From HGM04593 sp045631905 (GTDB lineage: Bacteria; Bacteroidota; Bacteroidia; Bacteroidales; Bacteroidaceae), in assembly GCA_045631905.1 (NCBI GenBank), contig JAZQVO010000028.1:124001-188000 (forward strand): a stretch of DNA of 64,000 nucleotides, in the 5' to 3' direction. The position numbers were made by a program, and so were the translations under genes. How positions within the stretch are numbered: position 1 is the first letter of the stretch; each line of letters begins with the position of its first letter. Under the pieces are notes generated by a model that saw nothing but the letters and a program-made list of their open reading frames with translations, made no database searches and was not told the origin of the DNA. Of this stretch, positions 8,482 to 16,620 are shown piece by piece.

Positions 8482-9140
8482 AGATAGAACGATATTACAG
8501 GGATTATTGCAAAAGTTGTATACATAACCACAAGTACAAAATAAATGTCGGATACATCGTATCCCGTAGCAGTGAAGCGGTCGCTTATCCAGTCGCGTCT
8601 CCCGTTGCGTCGTTTACCTTGAATATACCTGTGCACGCGATAGGTAAGAGTACCGCAAATAATACCTGTAAAAAGGCTTGCCACTATCTCCAAAAGGCCA
8701 CCAGCCGCAAAATACATACACGACACACAACTCAACAGGCACCACAGGATAAACGAAAAAGAAAGAGTTCCATGCCGTATGATTATGCTAAGGAATATTG
8801 AGATTGCAGTTGTCGATGCTATCTGCAAGAGGAAGGGACTGCCCCACTTTTCTATGTTGTACACATCGGCAGGTAGATCGTAGCACCACGACAAAAGATA
8901 TTCCGTCACAGGCATTATAGCATAGCTTGTCAGGAGGTACACAACAAGCAACATGCAACAATTAAGCAAAAGAATCTCCAAAAAATCCTGTATACTATTG
9001 TTCTTAATCAGCAGATACAGTATGGATAGCAAAAAAGGTATCCATACATAAAAATTGCAGAACAAGGCCATGTAGCCATCGAGAAACAGCGATTTTCCGC
9101 TGTTCATCATCAAAAATATTTCGTTGCTTGTTTCAATCAT
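8478..9140 (-). CDS. PAP2-like membrane protein without catalytic motifs
   Basis: A 220-residue multi-pass membrane protein. The start used is the ATG at 9140 (MIETSNEIFLMMNSG), 13 bases past batE; a longer TTG start at 9167 is less likely. The frame of a PAP2 phosphatase is recognisable: NSGKSLFLDGYMALFCN, VWIPFLLSILYLL, then later helices ending FTGIICGTLTYRVHRYI. The catalytic motifs are gone: IMPVTEYLLS stands where PAP2 has KPxxxRxRP (about residues 75-84), FLLQIAST replaces FPSSHA (103-110), and SCMYFAAGGLLEI replaces SRxYxxxHxxxDI (140-152). About 45 C-terminal residues follow with another membrane segment. It ends the Bat operon. Confidence 0.7.
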   Translation of the reverse strand: MIETSNEIFLMMNSGKSLFLDGYMALFCNFYVWIPFLLSILYLLIKNNSIQDFLEILLLNCCMLLVVYLLTSYAIMPVTEYLLSWCYDLPADVYNIEKWGSPFLLQIASTTAISIFLSIIIRHGTLSFSFILWCLLSCVSCMYFAAGGLLEIVASLFTGIICGTLTYRVHRYIQGKRRNGRRDWISDRFTATGYDVSDIYFVLVVMYTTFAIIPVISFYL

Positions 9141-9153
9141 GTTAATGTGTGTG

Positions 9154-9921
9154 TCAAATGCGTTCAAGGCTTGTGGCAGGCACCCAACCTTTGCTACCCT
9201 CTTCCAGCTGAATCTCTTTCCACTCTCTCATGCTATCGTCACTTATAATAACCTTTCGCCCTTCGTGAATAACAAAAAGGCTTGTACCACTCTCCGAAGG
9301 TGTGCTCTTTGCCGTTACGGTAGGTTGTGTTATTATGGCATGTTCCCTTTTTGTAAGCTTGTCATAGTGGTGCCATGCCGCAAAGTTCCCGACTATTGTT
9401 ACAAACAACATAGCCAACCCCACGAAGAAACAACACTTTTTAAAGCCTATATTCCCTGTTGAGAGGAAGAATAACAACGCCACAAGCAGTATGATGAACG
9501 AAATTATGGCTATCACAGACCATGTGGCGAGCGAAAAGAGATTTGCAACATCTGTGAGCCATGCAATAAAGAAAACCTCAAACCCTTCACTCTCCTTGTC
9601 TACTGTTTTACTGCGAGCAAGGTTAAGGTTAAACTCAATATCATCGTCACCGGGACTGAGCAAGAGAGCGCGTTCATAATTGAGAATAGCTTTTGCGATA
9701 TTGTCGGTCTTGTAATATGAATTACCGAGGTTATAGTACAACTGCGCACTCTCCCCACTCTCTTCGAGCAAAATCTCATACATTGTAATTGCACCTGCAA
9801 AATCATTTGCCATGTAGAGGCTGTCGGCCTTGTTCATAGAAAAAGCTGGAGCCGACGCACTGCTTTGTGCAACAGCCGACAAAGAGAGCATAAAAAGTAA
9901 TATATATGTTGTTACCTTCAT
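9154..9921 (-). CDS. batE: BatE: TPR and SH3-like membrane protein
   Basis: A 255-residue protein with a signal peptide, two TPR units (KADSLYMANDFAGAITMYE; AQLYYNLGNSYYKTDNIAKA), two membrane helices (about residues 128-175: FSLATWSVIAIISFIILLVAL and FVGLAMLFVTIVGNF), and a C-terminal bacterial SH3-like domain (VTAKSTPSESGTSLFVIHEG, ending GWVPATSLERI). This is the BatE arrangement of the Bacteroides Bat operon, linked to aerotolerance and envelope integrity. It starts 4 bases after the batD stop codon, suggesting translational coupling. Confidence 0.9.
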   Translation of the reverse strand: MKVTTYILLFMLSLSAVAQSSASAPAFSMNKADSLYMANDFAGAITMYEILLEESGESAQLYYNLGNSYYKTDNIAKAILNYERALLLSPGDDDIEFNLNLARSKTVDKESEGFEVFFIAWLTDVANLFSLATWSVIAIISFIILLVALLFFLSTGNIGFKKCCFFVGLAMLFVTIVGNFAAWHHYDKLTKREHAIITQPTVTAKSTPSESGTSLFVIHEGRKVIISDDSMREWKEIQLEEGSKGWVPATSLERI

Positions 9922-9925
9922 CTTA

Positions 9926-11755
9926 TTATCTTTTAATAGAATTTTCCATTTTGCTTATTACCTCTATAGACATTTTATACACCTTGTCCATGGCTACTCC
10001 GGCATCACCGGGTGCATAACGTGCAAACTCGCCTTCGTTGAGCAGTTGTTTCATCTCTTCTATAAGGTCGTTATTAACACCCTTCTTTTCGAGCTCAGCC
10101 GATATATTATCTTTCGACAGTTGCGACACGGGTATGCTTAATTTGTCGCTCATGTAACCCCACAGCGTTTTCAAAATCTCATCGTAAAACTCGTTTTTCT
10201 TGTTCTCTTTTAACAATTTATTGGCAACCTTTAAACGCTTCACAGCCACTTTGTTGGCCTTTTTGTTACGCACAAGTGTCACATTCGCATTTTCGGCCAT
10301 CTGCTTGCGGTGCATAATAATGTATACCACAAAAAGAACAAAAGGAATTATATACCACAACCAATAGGCTAATGAGGCGAAGAAATATTTGCCTTTTTCT
10401 TGTAGCTGTGCATTATCGCGCTTGATGTAACGTATATCCTGCCCCAGCAATTTAAGTTCCTCCTTGCTCACATACGATGCAACAGCTTGGTTGTCTGTGG
10501 GTGCACCCTTTTCAACGTTAAGTGTGTAGCTTTCCGTTTCAATGGTTTTGTATTGCTTCGATTCTATGTCAAAGTACGAGAATTTTACAGCGGGTATTGT
10601 GTATTCACCCCCGTAACGTGGTATAGCCAGATATTCTATTATTTTATTTCCCGAGAAACCAGTGCTTTTAAGCGAGAATTTATTATCAACTTTGGGGTCG
10701 TAAATCTCAAAATCTTCGGGGAAGGTAACTTGTGGTGTTTTTATAAGTTTCATGTTTCCCGTTCCCGAAATAACCATGCGCAAGGTCACCGCCTCGTTGG
10801 CTTTGAGTTCGGTACCGCTTATGGTCGAAGAGATATTAAACTTGCCCACAGCCCCCGAAAAAATTGCAGGTTTCCCGGCGGGTAGCTCTTTTACATTAAG
10901 TTTAAGCTTTGGTGTACGCAGATTCTTCTTTACATCGACATAGCTGGTTCCGCCGAAAAAGTCAAACGGGTCGTTTGAACGTACAGCTATTGCAACTGTT
11001 CCTTCATACTCGGCCGAGGGTATCTCTATCTCGCCACTCTTTTGTGGGAAAAGGACATATTGTTGCCATGTCAGACAACGATAATTGCGCCCCTTGTAGT
11101 GCTCCATGTCCCACTCGCGGTTCTGTGGGAGCTCAACCTCTTGTATTTGAAACTCTTTTAAATCGGGTATTTTACCATTAAGCGATGTGAGGTTTACTGC
11201 CGAATATATTTTAAATGTAAGCAACACGGCCTCTTGCTCATATACATTGCTTTTGTTCAGCGTGGCAACCATAAAGAGGTCGTCGCTTTCTATCTCTGTG
11301 CTGTTGAACCCACGTTGAGCCCCTCTGTTACGCGACGAAGATGCGCCCTTTTGTGCTGCCGACGCTTTGTCCTCGGGCAGTACCTTTACCTTTACGCTGT
11401 TCGACGTGTACTCTTTTCCTTCTATTTTTATGGTTGCTCCGGGTATGGTAAATTCTCCCTCTTTATCGGCCTTCAACGTGTAGGAGTATGTAACAGACTG
11501 CGACGATGTCTTCTGACCGTTTATTATCTGAACGCTCGACGACTCAGAGCGATAGGGGCCTGCCAAAATCTCAAAATTTTCTATCGCCGGCACCCTTGGT
11601 TCGGTGTTACTCTTTCGGTTCAGAGTATAACGTAACATAAATTGCCTGTTTACAACAACGCTTTTGGGTGCCGATGTTGTGAACGATATCTCGTCGGCAA
11701 ATGCTGTTATTGCAGTTGTCAGCAGTATCAGTGTTGTTAAAAGTATATTTTTCAT
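9926..11755 (-). CDS. batD: BatD: oxygen-tolerance family membrane protein
   Basis: A 609-residue exported protein: signal peptide (MKNILLTTLILLTTAITAFA), repeated immunoglobulin-like beta domains (FTTSAPKSVVVNRQFMLRYT; VTLRMVISGTGNMKLIKTPQ is the hallmark of BatD), one membrane helix at about residue 460-480 (AYWLWYIIPFVLFVVYIIMH) and a basic cytoplasmic helical tail. BatD is thought to work with the BatA/BatB VWA proteins. It is separated from batC by a 140-base structured gap, unlike the other Bat genes, which lie within about 20 bases of each other, so its expression may be set separately. Confidence 0.92.
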   Translation of the reverse strand: MKNILLTTLILLTTAITAFADEISFTTSAPKSVVVNRQFMLRYTLNRKSNTEPRVPAIENFEILAGPYRSESSSVQIINGQKTSSQSVTYSYTLKADKEGEFTIPGATIKIEGKEYTSNSVKVKVLPEDKASAAQKGASSSRNRGAQRGFNSTEIESDDLFMVATLNKSNVYEQEAVLLTFKIYSAVNLTSLNGKIPDLKEFQIQEVELPQNREWDMEHYKGRNYRCLTWQQYVLFPQKSGEIEIPSAEYEGTVAIAVRSNDPFDFFGGTSYVDVKKNLRTPKLKLNVKELPAGKPAIFSGAVGKFNISSTISGTELKANEAVTLRMVISGTGNMKLIKTPQVTFPEDFEIYDPKVDNKFSLKSTGFSGNKIIEYLAIPRYGGEYTIPAVKFSYFDIESKQYKTIETESYTLNVEKGAPTDNQAVASYVSKEELKLLGQDIRYIKRDNAQLQEKGKYFFASLAYWLWYIIPFVLFVVYIIMHRKQMAENANVTLVRNKKANKVAVKRLKVANKLLKENKKNEFYDEILKTLWGYMSDKLSIPVSQLSKDNISAELEKKGVNNDLIEEMKQLLNEGEFARYAPGDAGVAMDKVYKMSIEVISKMENSIKR

Positions 11756-11779
11756 TTATATATTATTTTTTCTCTTTTG

Positions 11780-11908
11780 TTTCTTCTTTCCCAAAGAAGA
11801 AAGTTTCTACTCACCTTTTTTCAATCTTTGATGTGAAAACACATCGAAGATTTTACACGCTCGTTGCGATTAGAAGCAAGCTTCTACTCACTCGCTTACC
11901 AATCTTTG
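11780..11908 (-). repeat. Structured intercistronic repeat between batC and batD
   Basis: Three hairpins sit in a row: TTTCTTCTTT-CCC-AAAGAAGAAA (11780-11802, perfect 10-base stem), AATCTTTGATGTG with a 4-base loop and its near-complement (11823-11852, 13 pairs, one wobble), and AGAAGC-AA-GCTTCT (11872-11885). An imperfect direct repeat, AAG(T/C)TTCTACTCAC followed by CAATCTTTG, occurs at 11801-11830 and again at 11878-11908, a shift of 77-78 bases; the second copy runs into the last codons of batC. It resembles a REP-like element or an mRNA-processing site. Confidence 0.6.
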
Positions 11909-12603
11909 TCGAGGCTGCGACCACGCACCTGCAACGTCTTCTTCACCTTCTCTTGCACCTCTTTTTCATCTTGTTGAGCCGATTCAAGCAACTGCTCTGC
12001 ATTCTCTTGCGATATTTCATTTTCTTTCTCCTCCTGCTGTTGCTCTTGTTGCTGTTCTTCTTGTTGCTCTTGCTGTTGCTCCTGTTGTTGTTCTTGCTGT
12101 TGTTGTTCCTTGTCCTGCTGGTCTTGTTGTTGGTCTTGTTGTTGTTCCTGTTGCTGGTTCTGTTGCTGATTTTGCAACATTTTCATGGCAAGGGCAAGGT
12201 TGTAGCGTGTCTCGTGGTCGGTTGGGTTCTCGCGCAACGCCTGTTTGTAGTACTCTACTGCTTGCGCATATTGTTTCGAGCCATGACATATAACACCCAT
12301 GTTATGGTGTATTTGAGCAAGGTTCTGCTTGTCCGTTTCTCGTTTCTCGGCCATCTCATAAACCTCCATGGCCTCCTGTGCCTTGTCCTGGTATAGCAAA
12401 GAGTTACCCAAGTTGTACAAGGAACGGCTGTTGTCGGCATCTTTTTCAAGTGCCTTTCTGTATTCTGTCTCAGCTTTGTCGTATATGCTATCGGTGTAAT
12501 GGCTGTCGCCTTTTCTCAAATGCAACCTGACATCTTTTTGTGCCGATACATTTGCCACAAACGCCAAGAAGAGTAATGCTATTATGTATCTTACTTTCAA
12601 CAT
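11896..12603 (-). CDS. batC: BatC: TPR protein with Gln/Glu-rich tail
   Basis: A 235-residue protein: signal peptide (MLKVRYIIALLFLAFVANVSAQ), then TPR units (residues about 25-140: YDKAETEYRKALEKDADNSR; AQIHHNMGVICHGSKQYAQA; QAVEYYKQALRENPTDHETR), then about 55 residues almost wholly Gln and Glu, and a short end RGRSLDKDW. TPR units suggest a scaffold for the other Bat proteins; the Gln-rich segment is probably disordered. It lies 12 bases after batB. The strong repetition of the Gln codons makes length variation between strains likely. Confidence 0.88.
   Translation of the reverse strand: MLKVRYIIALLFLAFVANVSAQKDVRLHLRKGDSHYTDSIYDKAETEYRKALEKDADNSRSLYNLGNSLLYQDKAQEAMEVYEMAEKRETDKQNLAQIHHNMGVICHGSKQYAQAVEYYKQALRENPTDHETRYNLALAMKMLQNQQQNQQQEQQQDQQQDQQDKEQQQQEQQQEQQQEQQEEQQQEQQQEEKENEISQENAEQLLESAQQDEKEVQEKVKKTLQVRGRSLDKDW
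12019..12176 (-). repeat. Gln/Glu-codon microsatellite-like tract in batC
   Basis: About 155 bases of imperfect trinucleotide repeats (CAG, CAA, GAA, GAG on the minus strand) encode units such as QQQEQQQ and QQQDQQ. In-frame expansion or contraction would change only tail length. In the opposite frame the tract gives a spurious Leu-rich ORF. Confidence 0.8.
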
Positions 12604-12615
12604 CTTAATATAAAC

Positions 12616-13635
12616 TTATTTATCGAAAAGTTTAAACCCTTTTGTCAAACGGCTTTTGCCTGTCTGTATCGCCGATTCTACAACAAGCAACAGCAATACT
12701 ATTATGGCAATAAACTCAAATTGTTCGTTATATTCAGTATAAACCTCTGTTGTCACATCGGCTTTTGCTAGTTTGTCAATCTCCTTTTTCAGTATCTTTT
12801 GTGCATTATTTGTGTTGTCCACCCTTATGTAGGCACCATTACCTGCCTGAGCAATTTTCTGTGCCATCTCTTCGTTTAGCTTGGTAACAACCACGTTTCC
12901 TTGTTTGTCGCGACGATAGTCTTTTCCCCCATTTAAAGGTATCGGAGCACCTTCGGGCGAGCCTACTCCCAGCAGAAAAACATTCATACCTTTCTTGTGC
13001 GCCTCTTCAGCCGCTGTTTCGGCACCTCCTTCGTGGTTTTCACCATCGGTTATTATTATTATAGCTTTTCCCACACCTTCGTTTGGTGTAAAGCTTTTCA
13101 TAGCAAGGTTTATTGCCCCTCCCACGTCGGTTCCCTGACGCGATATCAGTTCGGGGGTAATCGACTCCAAGAACATCTTTGCCGATATATAATCGTTTGT
13201 TATAGGTAGTTGCACAAAGGCATCACCGGCAAACACTATAAGGCCGACCTTGTCGTTGTTCAGCCTGTCTATCAGACGCGAAACAATATTTTTGGCTTTC
13301 TCCAAACGGTTTGGGGCAATATCTTCGGCAAGCATGGAGTTTGAAATATCGAGTGCTATTATTGCCTCTATGCCTTGCCTTGTAACCGTCTCTTTCTTCG
13401 AGCCAAATTGTGGTCTTGCTATGGTAATTACCATAAGAACCATTGCCACAAGTGTCAGGTAGAACTTAACATTTGGGCGTATAGACGAAACATCGGGCAT
13501 GAGATTTTTTATCAAATCTTCGTCGCCGTATAGTTTAAGATTTTTCTTCCTCTTGTAATTAGAGTATATATATATAGCCAATATTATGGGAACAAATACC
13601 AGCAAATAAAAATATTCAGGGTTTGCGAACTTCAT
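12616..13635 (-). CDS. batB: BatB: VWA domain membrane protein
   Basis: A 339-residue protein starting at the ATG at 13635 (MKFANPEYFYLLVFVPIILA); the two codons before it belong to a TTG start I do not favour. Two N-terminal membrane helices are followed by a von Willebrand A domain with an intact MIDAS metal site: ALDISNSMLAEDIAPNRLEK (DxSxS), the Thr loop ISRQGTDVGGA and the ITDGENHEGG aspartate. A C-terminal membrane helix follows (FEFIAIIVLLLLVVESAI). It is paralogous to batA directly upstream (9 bases or so apart). Confidence 0.93.
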   Translation of the reverse strand: MKFANPEYFYLLVFVPIILAIYIYSNYKRKKNLKLYGDEDLIKNLMPDVSSIRPNVKFYLTLVAMVLMVITIARPQFGSKKETVTRQGIEAIIALDISNSMLAEDIAPNRLEKAKNIVSRLIDRLNNDKVGLIVFAGDAFVQLPITNDYISAKMFLESITPELISRQGTDVGGAINLAMKSFTPNEGVGKAIIIITDGENHEGGAETAAEEAHKKGMNVFLLGVGSPEGAPIPLNGGKDYRRDKQGNVVVTKLNEEMAQKIAQAGNGAYIRVDNTNNAQKILKKEIDKLAKADVTTEVYTEYNEQFEFIAIIVLLLLVVESAIQTGKSRLTKGFKLFDK

Positions 13636-13650
13636 ATTCAAATATATATT

Positions 13651-14637
13651 TTATGGTATTTTCTTTAATACTGTGTTACGTAACAAAATTTCGAGCAACA
13701 ACGCCACGAATGCTATAATTGCGAATATCTGGTATTCCTCTTCGTACGTATTAAATTCCTTGACATTCAGCTTGGTACGTTCAAGTTTGTCGATTTTCTC
13801 GTACACCTCGGCAAGTTTGGTATTGTTTGTTGCACGATAATAATTACCGTCGGTGCTTGTCGCTATTTTGTTAAGCATCATCTCGTCAATCTCCACGGGA
13901 ACCTGCACAACCCTGCCACCGTAAGGGTAAGGTGCCGTGCCGTTTGTTCCCACACCGATGGTATATATTCTTATACCGAATTTCTTTGCAATCTCTGCTG
14001 CCGCCTCGGGCGATATTTCGCCCCTGTTGTTCGAGCCATCGGTAAGCAAAATAATAACTTTCGATTTTGCTTTGCTCTCTTTAAGACGGCTCACGGCATT
14101 TGCAATACCCATACCTATGGCTGTACCATCTTCAATGATACCTTGTGCGGCAATATCACACTTCACAGCATTAAGCATGTTGAGCATTACGGCATGGTCT
14201 ATCGTAAGGGGGCATTGTGTGAAGCTTTCACCTGCAAAAACCGTTAAACCAATATTGTCGTTTGGGCGACTATTGATAAAATCGGCTGCAACCTGCTTTG
14301 CCGCCTCTATTCTGTTAGGGCTTAAATCCATGGCCAACATACTTGTGGAGACGTCCATCACAAGCATTATATCTATACCCTCAACCTCGGTATTTTGCCA
14401 TCTGTCGGTGCTTTGCGGGCGGGCAAGAACAATAATTATCATCGAAAAAGCAACAACACGCAACACAAACGGTAAATCGATAATATAATTTTTGTAGCTC
14501 TTTACACCCTTTATAAATGGGTACAAAGTAGATACCTTTATGGTGGGTTCAAGTTTACGTCCACGTAAAACATACCACACCACATAGGCAATCAGAGGTA
14601 TAAAGAGAAGCAGATATCCTATTCTAGTAAAGTGCAT
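13651..14637 (-). CDS. batA: BatA: VWA domain membrane protein
   Basis: A 328-residue protein with N-terminal membrane segments (YLLLFIPLIAYVVWYVLRG and FVLRVVAFSMIIIVLA), a VWA domain with the MIDAS motif VMDVSTSMLAMDLSPNRIEA, the Thr region GIIEDGTAIGMGIA and LLTDGSNNRG, and a C-terminal membrane helix (FAIIAFVALLLEILL). BatA and BatB are thought to form the metal-dependent binding part of the Bat complex in the inner membrane, facing the periplasm. It sits 9 bases after the gene upstream. Confidence 0.93.
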   Translation of the reverse strand: MHFTRIGYLLLFIPLIAYVVWYVLRGRKLEPTIKVSTLYPFIKGVKSYKNYIIDLPFVLRVVAFSMIIIVLARPQSTDRWQNTEVEGIDIMLVMDVSTSMLAMDLSPNRIEAAKQVAADFINSRPNDNIGLTVFAGESFTQCPLTIDHAVMLNMLNAVKCDIAAQGIIEDGTAIGMGIANAVSRLKESKAKSKVIILLTDGSNNRGEISPEAAAEIAKKFGIRIYTIGVGTNGTAPYPYGGRVVQVPVEIDEMMLNKIATSTDGNYYRATNNTKLAEVYEKIDKLERTKLNVKEFNTYEEEYQIFAIIAFVALLLEILLRNTVLKKIP

Positions 14638-14646
14638 ATTCTATTA

Positions 14647-15720
14647 TCAGCTAAACAAATAATACAATTCATTAATGAGGCAAATCAAGAGCAGAACCAC
14701 AAGTAACGAAAGAGCTATTATAGAAAGCAACATCGTTCTTTTTGTTTTTGCCGAACGGTGGTCCACCACTCTTTTCTCGGTGGGTTGTTCTTTAATTTCA
14801 CTCTCTGCCACCTTTGTTTCGTTTATAAACTCCACGGCATTTAGCAGGTTACGGTCGTTCTCGTTCATCGGCGGGTTAAACTTCGCAAATTTCACAAGGT
14901 CGGCCGTTTGCAGAATCTCTTTCAGCTCGCTTATACTCTCTTTCTCTTTTACCTGCAAAAGTCTGGCGATAATCTCCTCGGTTGTCATCTCCATGGCATT
15001 AAAGCCGAAACGGTTGTTCATGTACTCACGCAGAGTGTCGGTGAGGGCGGTGTAGTACTCTTTTGTGTTCCCCGACGTTCTCCACTCCTTGTCGGCTTTT
15101 ATGCGCTCAATCTCGTTCAAAGCTACCACATGAGCAGGCAATTTGGGTTTGAGCTTTACTATACGAATTATAGGCTTATTGTTTATGTATCTTATTATTA
15201 ACCAAACAAGCGCACCTGTAAGTATGATAAACAGTAAAGAGTATGCGGTGGCAACTTTGCAGTCGTCCCACTCCAACCCTGTCTCCCAAATACTCTTGGG
15301 TGGGAAAAACAGCTCTAAATTTGTTGTATCAACCGGCATCATGTACACAGCGAGTGCAAGCTCTTCGGAATAATAAGGTATCCCGTCTACAAGTACCTCA
15401 AACGGGGGTATTGTATATAATGCGCTGTCGAACGATGTTACAAGATACTCCTCTGTTATGAGCAGTCGCTTGCCATCGTTAAGGCGTTGAGTGTCGTTGG
15501 GTAACTTCTCCACTATCTCCACCCCTTTCACAATCTCTTTTTCAAATATCGGCAGGAGGGCATTCTTGTTGGCATCTACACCCACTTTAAGCTTTATTCT
15601 CGCCTGTTCACCAATAAGACGCTGACACGAATCTATTGTAGCATTTACCGATACTTGTTGTGCATTACAAGTAAAAACGGCAATACAGAAGAGTGAAACA
15701 AAGAATATTATTTTTCTCAT
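14647..15720 (-). CDS. BatD-like N-terminal domain membrane protein of the Bat operon
   Basis: A 357-residue protein regularly found between the DUF58 gene and batA in Bacteroidota. It has a signal peptide (ending FTCNAQ), a BatD-like beta domain (VSVNATIDSCQRLIGEQARI, TEEYLVTSFDSALYTIPPFE), a membrane helix (about 160-180: YSLLFIILTGALVWLIIRY), a cytoplasmic helical part resembling DUF4381-type tails (EWRTSGNTKEYYTALTDTLR) and a final membrane helix (LLSIIALSLLVVLLLICL). Function is unknown; the position suggests a partner of the VWA proteins. Confidence 0.75.
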   Translation of the reverse strand: MRKIIFFVSLFCIAVFTCNAQQVSVNATIDSCQRLIGEQARIKLKVGVDANKNALLPIFEKEIVKGVEIVEKLPNDTQRLNDGKRLLITEEYLVTSFDSALYTIPPFEVLVDGIPYYSEELALAVYMMPVDTTNLELFFPPKSIWETGLEWDDCKVATAYSLLFIILTGALVWLIIRYINNKPIIRIVKLKPKLPAHVVALNEIERIKADKEWRTSGNTKEYYTALTDTLREYMNNRFGFNAMEMTTEEIIARLLQVKEKESISELKEILQTADLVKFAKFNPPMNENDRNLLNAVEFINETKVAESEIKEQPTEKRVVDHRSAKTKRTMLLSIIALSLLVVLLLICLINELYYLFS

Positions 15721-15741
15721 CGGTTAAGAATCTATTTAACA

Positions 15742-16611
15742 TCATGCACGCATGGCAAACAGCGACATAAGTGCTTTAACATAATCCTGGTCGGTACGCA
15801 CCGCAACAGAATCGACTCCGCTTTTTCTTAAAATTTCATTGAGCGATGCAATGTGATTGCTCCACCACTCGCGTTGTGCACGTTGCACGGCAGGCGAAGA
15901 GGTGTCGATGTACATCTCTTCACCGCTCTCGGCATCAAGCATCTTCATGAGCCCTATCTCTGGAAGTTTTTCGAGCCTACGGTCATAAATGCGTATGGCT
16001 GCAACATCGTGCTTCCTGTTGGCGATAGTGAGAGCCTTCGCGTAGTTTGGTGTTGTGATAAAATCGCTCAGCACAAACGCTGTACAGCGCTTTTTTATGG
16101 CGTTGGTGAGATACTGCAAGGGAACCTCCAAGTTTGTTTTGTTGCTTTTTGGCTCCAAATTGAGCAACTCGCGAATAATGTGTAAAATATGTTTCTTACC
16201 CTTCTGTGGAGGTATAAATTTCTCAATAACATCGGAGAAGAAGATAACACCTATTTTGTCATTATTCTGTATAGCCGCAAAAGCCAAGGTTGCCGCAATT
16301 TCTGCGACCATGTCTCGTTTGGTCTGTTTAGCCGTACCAAAATCGAGGCTCTGCGACACATCGACAAGCAACATTACGGTAAGCTCGCGTTCCTCTTCGA
16401 AAACTTTTATATAAGGTTTGTTGAAACGTGCTGTCACATTCCAATCGATGTCGCGCACATCGTCGCCATATTGATACTCGCGCACCTCGCTGAACGACAT
16501 ACCACGCCCTTTGAAAGCCGAGTGATATTGTCCGGCAAAAATATTGTGCGAAAGACTGCGTGTCTTAATCTCTATTTTGCGAACCTTTTTTATAAGTTCA
16601 CTTGTCTCCAT
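15742..16611 (-). CDS. DUF58 family protein
   Basis: A 289-residue cytoplasmic protein of the DUF58 family: RGMSFSEVREYQYGDDVRDI, then the signature DWNVTARFNKPYIKVFEEER, and a VWA-like fold with LLVDVSQSLDFG. DUF58 proteins almost always go with MoxR ATPases and VWA proteins, as here. No membrane helix. It begins 9 bases after moxR and is second in the operon. Confidence 0.92.
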   Translation of the reverse strand: METSELIKKVRKIEIKTRSLSHNIFAGQYHSAFKGRGMSFSEVREYQYGDDVRDIDWNVTARFNKPYIKVFEEERELTVMLLVDVSQSLDFGTAKQTKRDMVAEIAATLAFAAIQNNDKIGVIFFSDVIEKFIPPQKGKKHILHIIRELLNLEPKSNKTNLEVPLQYLTNAIKKRCTAFVLSDFITTPNYAKALTIANRKHDVAAIRIYDRRLEKLPEIGLMKMLDAESGEEMYIDTSSPAVQRAQREWWSNHIASLNEILRKSGVDSVAVRTDQDYVKALMSLFAMRA

Positions 16612-16620
16612 AATCCTCTA

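Noticed and set aside
11701..12396. Plus-strand Leu-rich open frame of 231 codons
   Set aside because: It is the antisense of the batC Gln tract; low-complexity Leu runs come from the CAG/CAA repeats read backwards.
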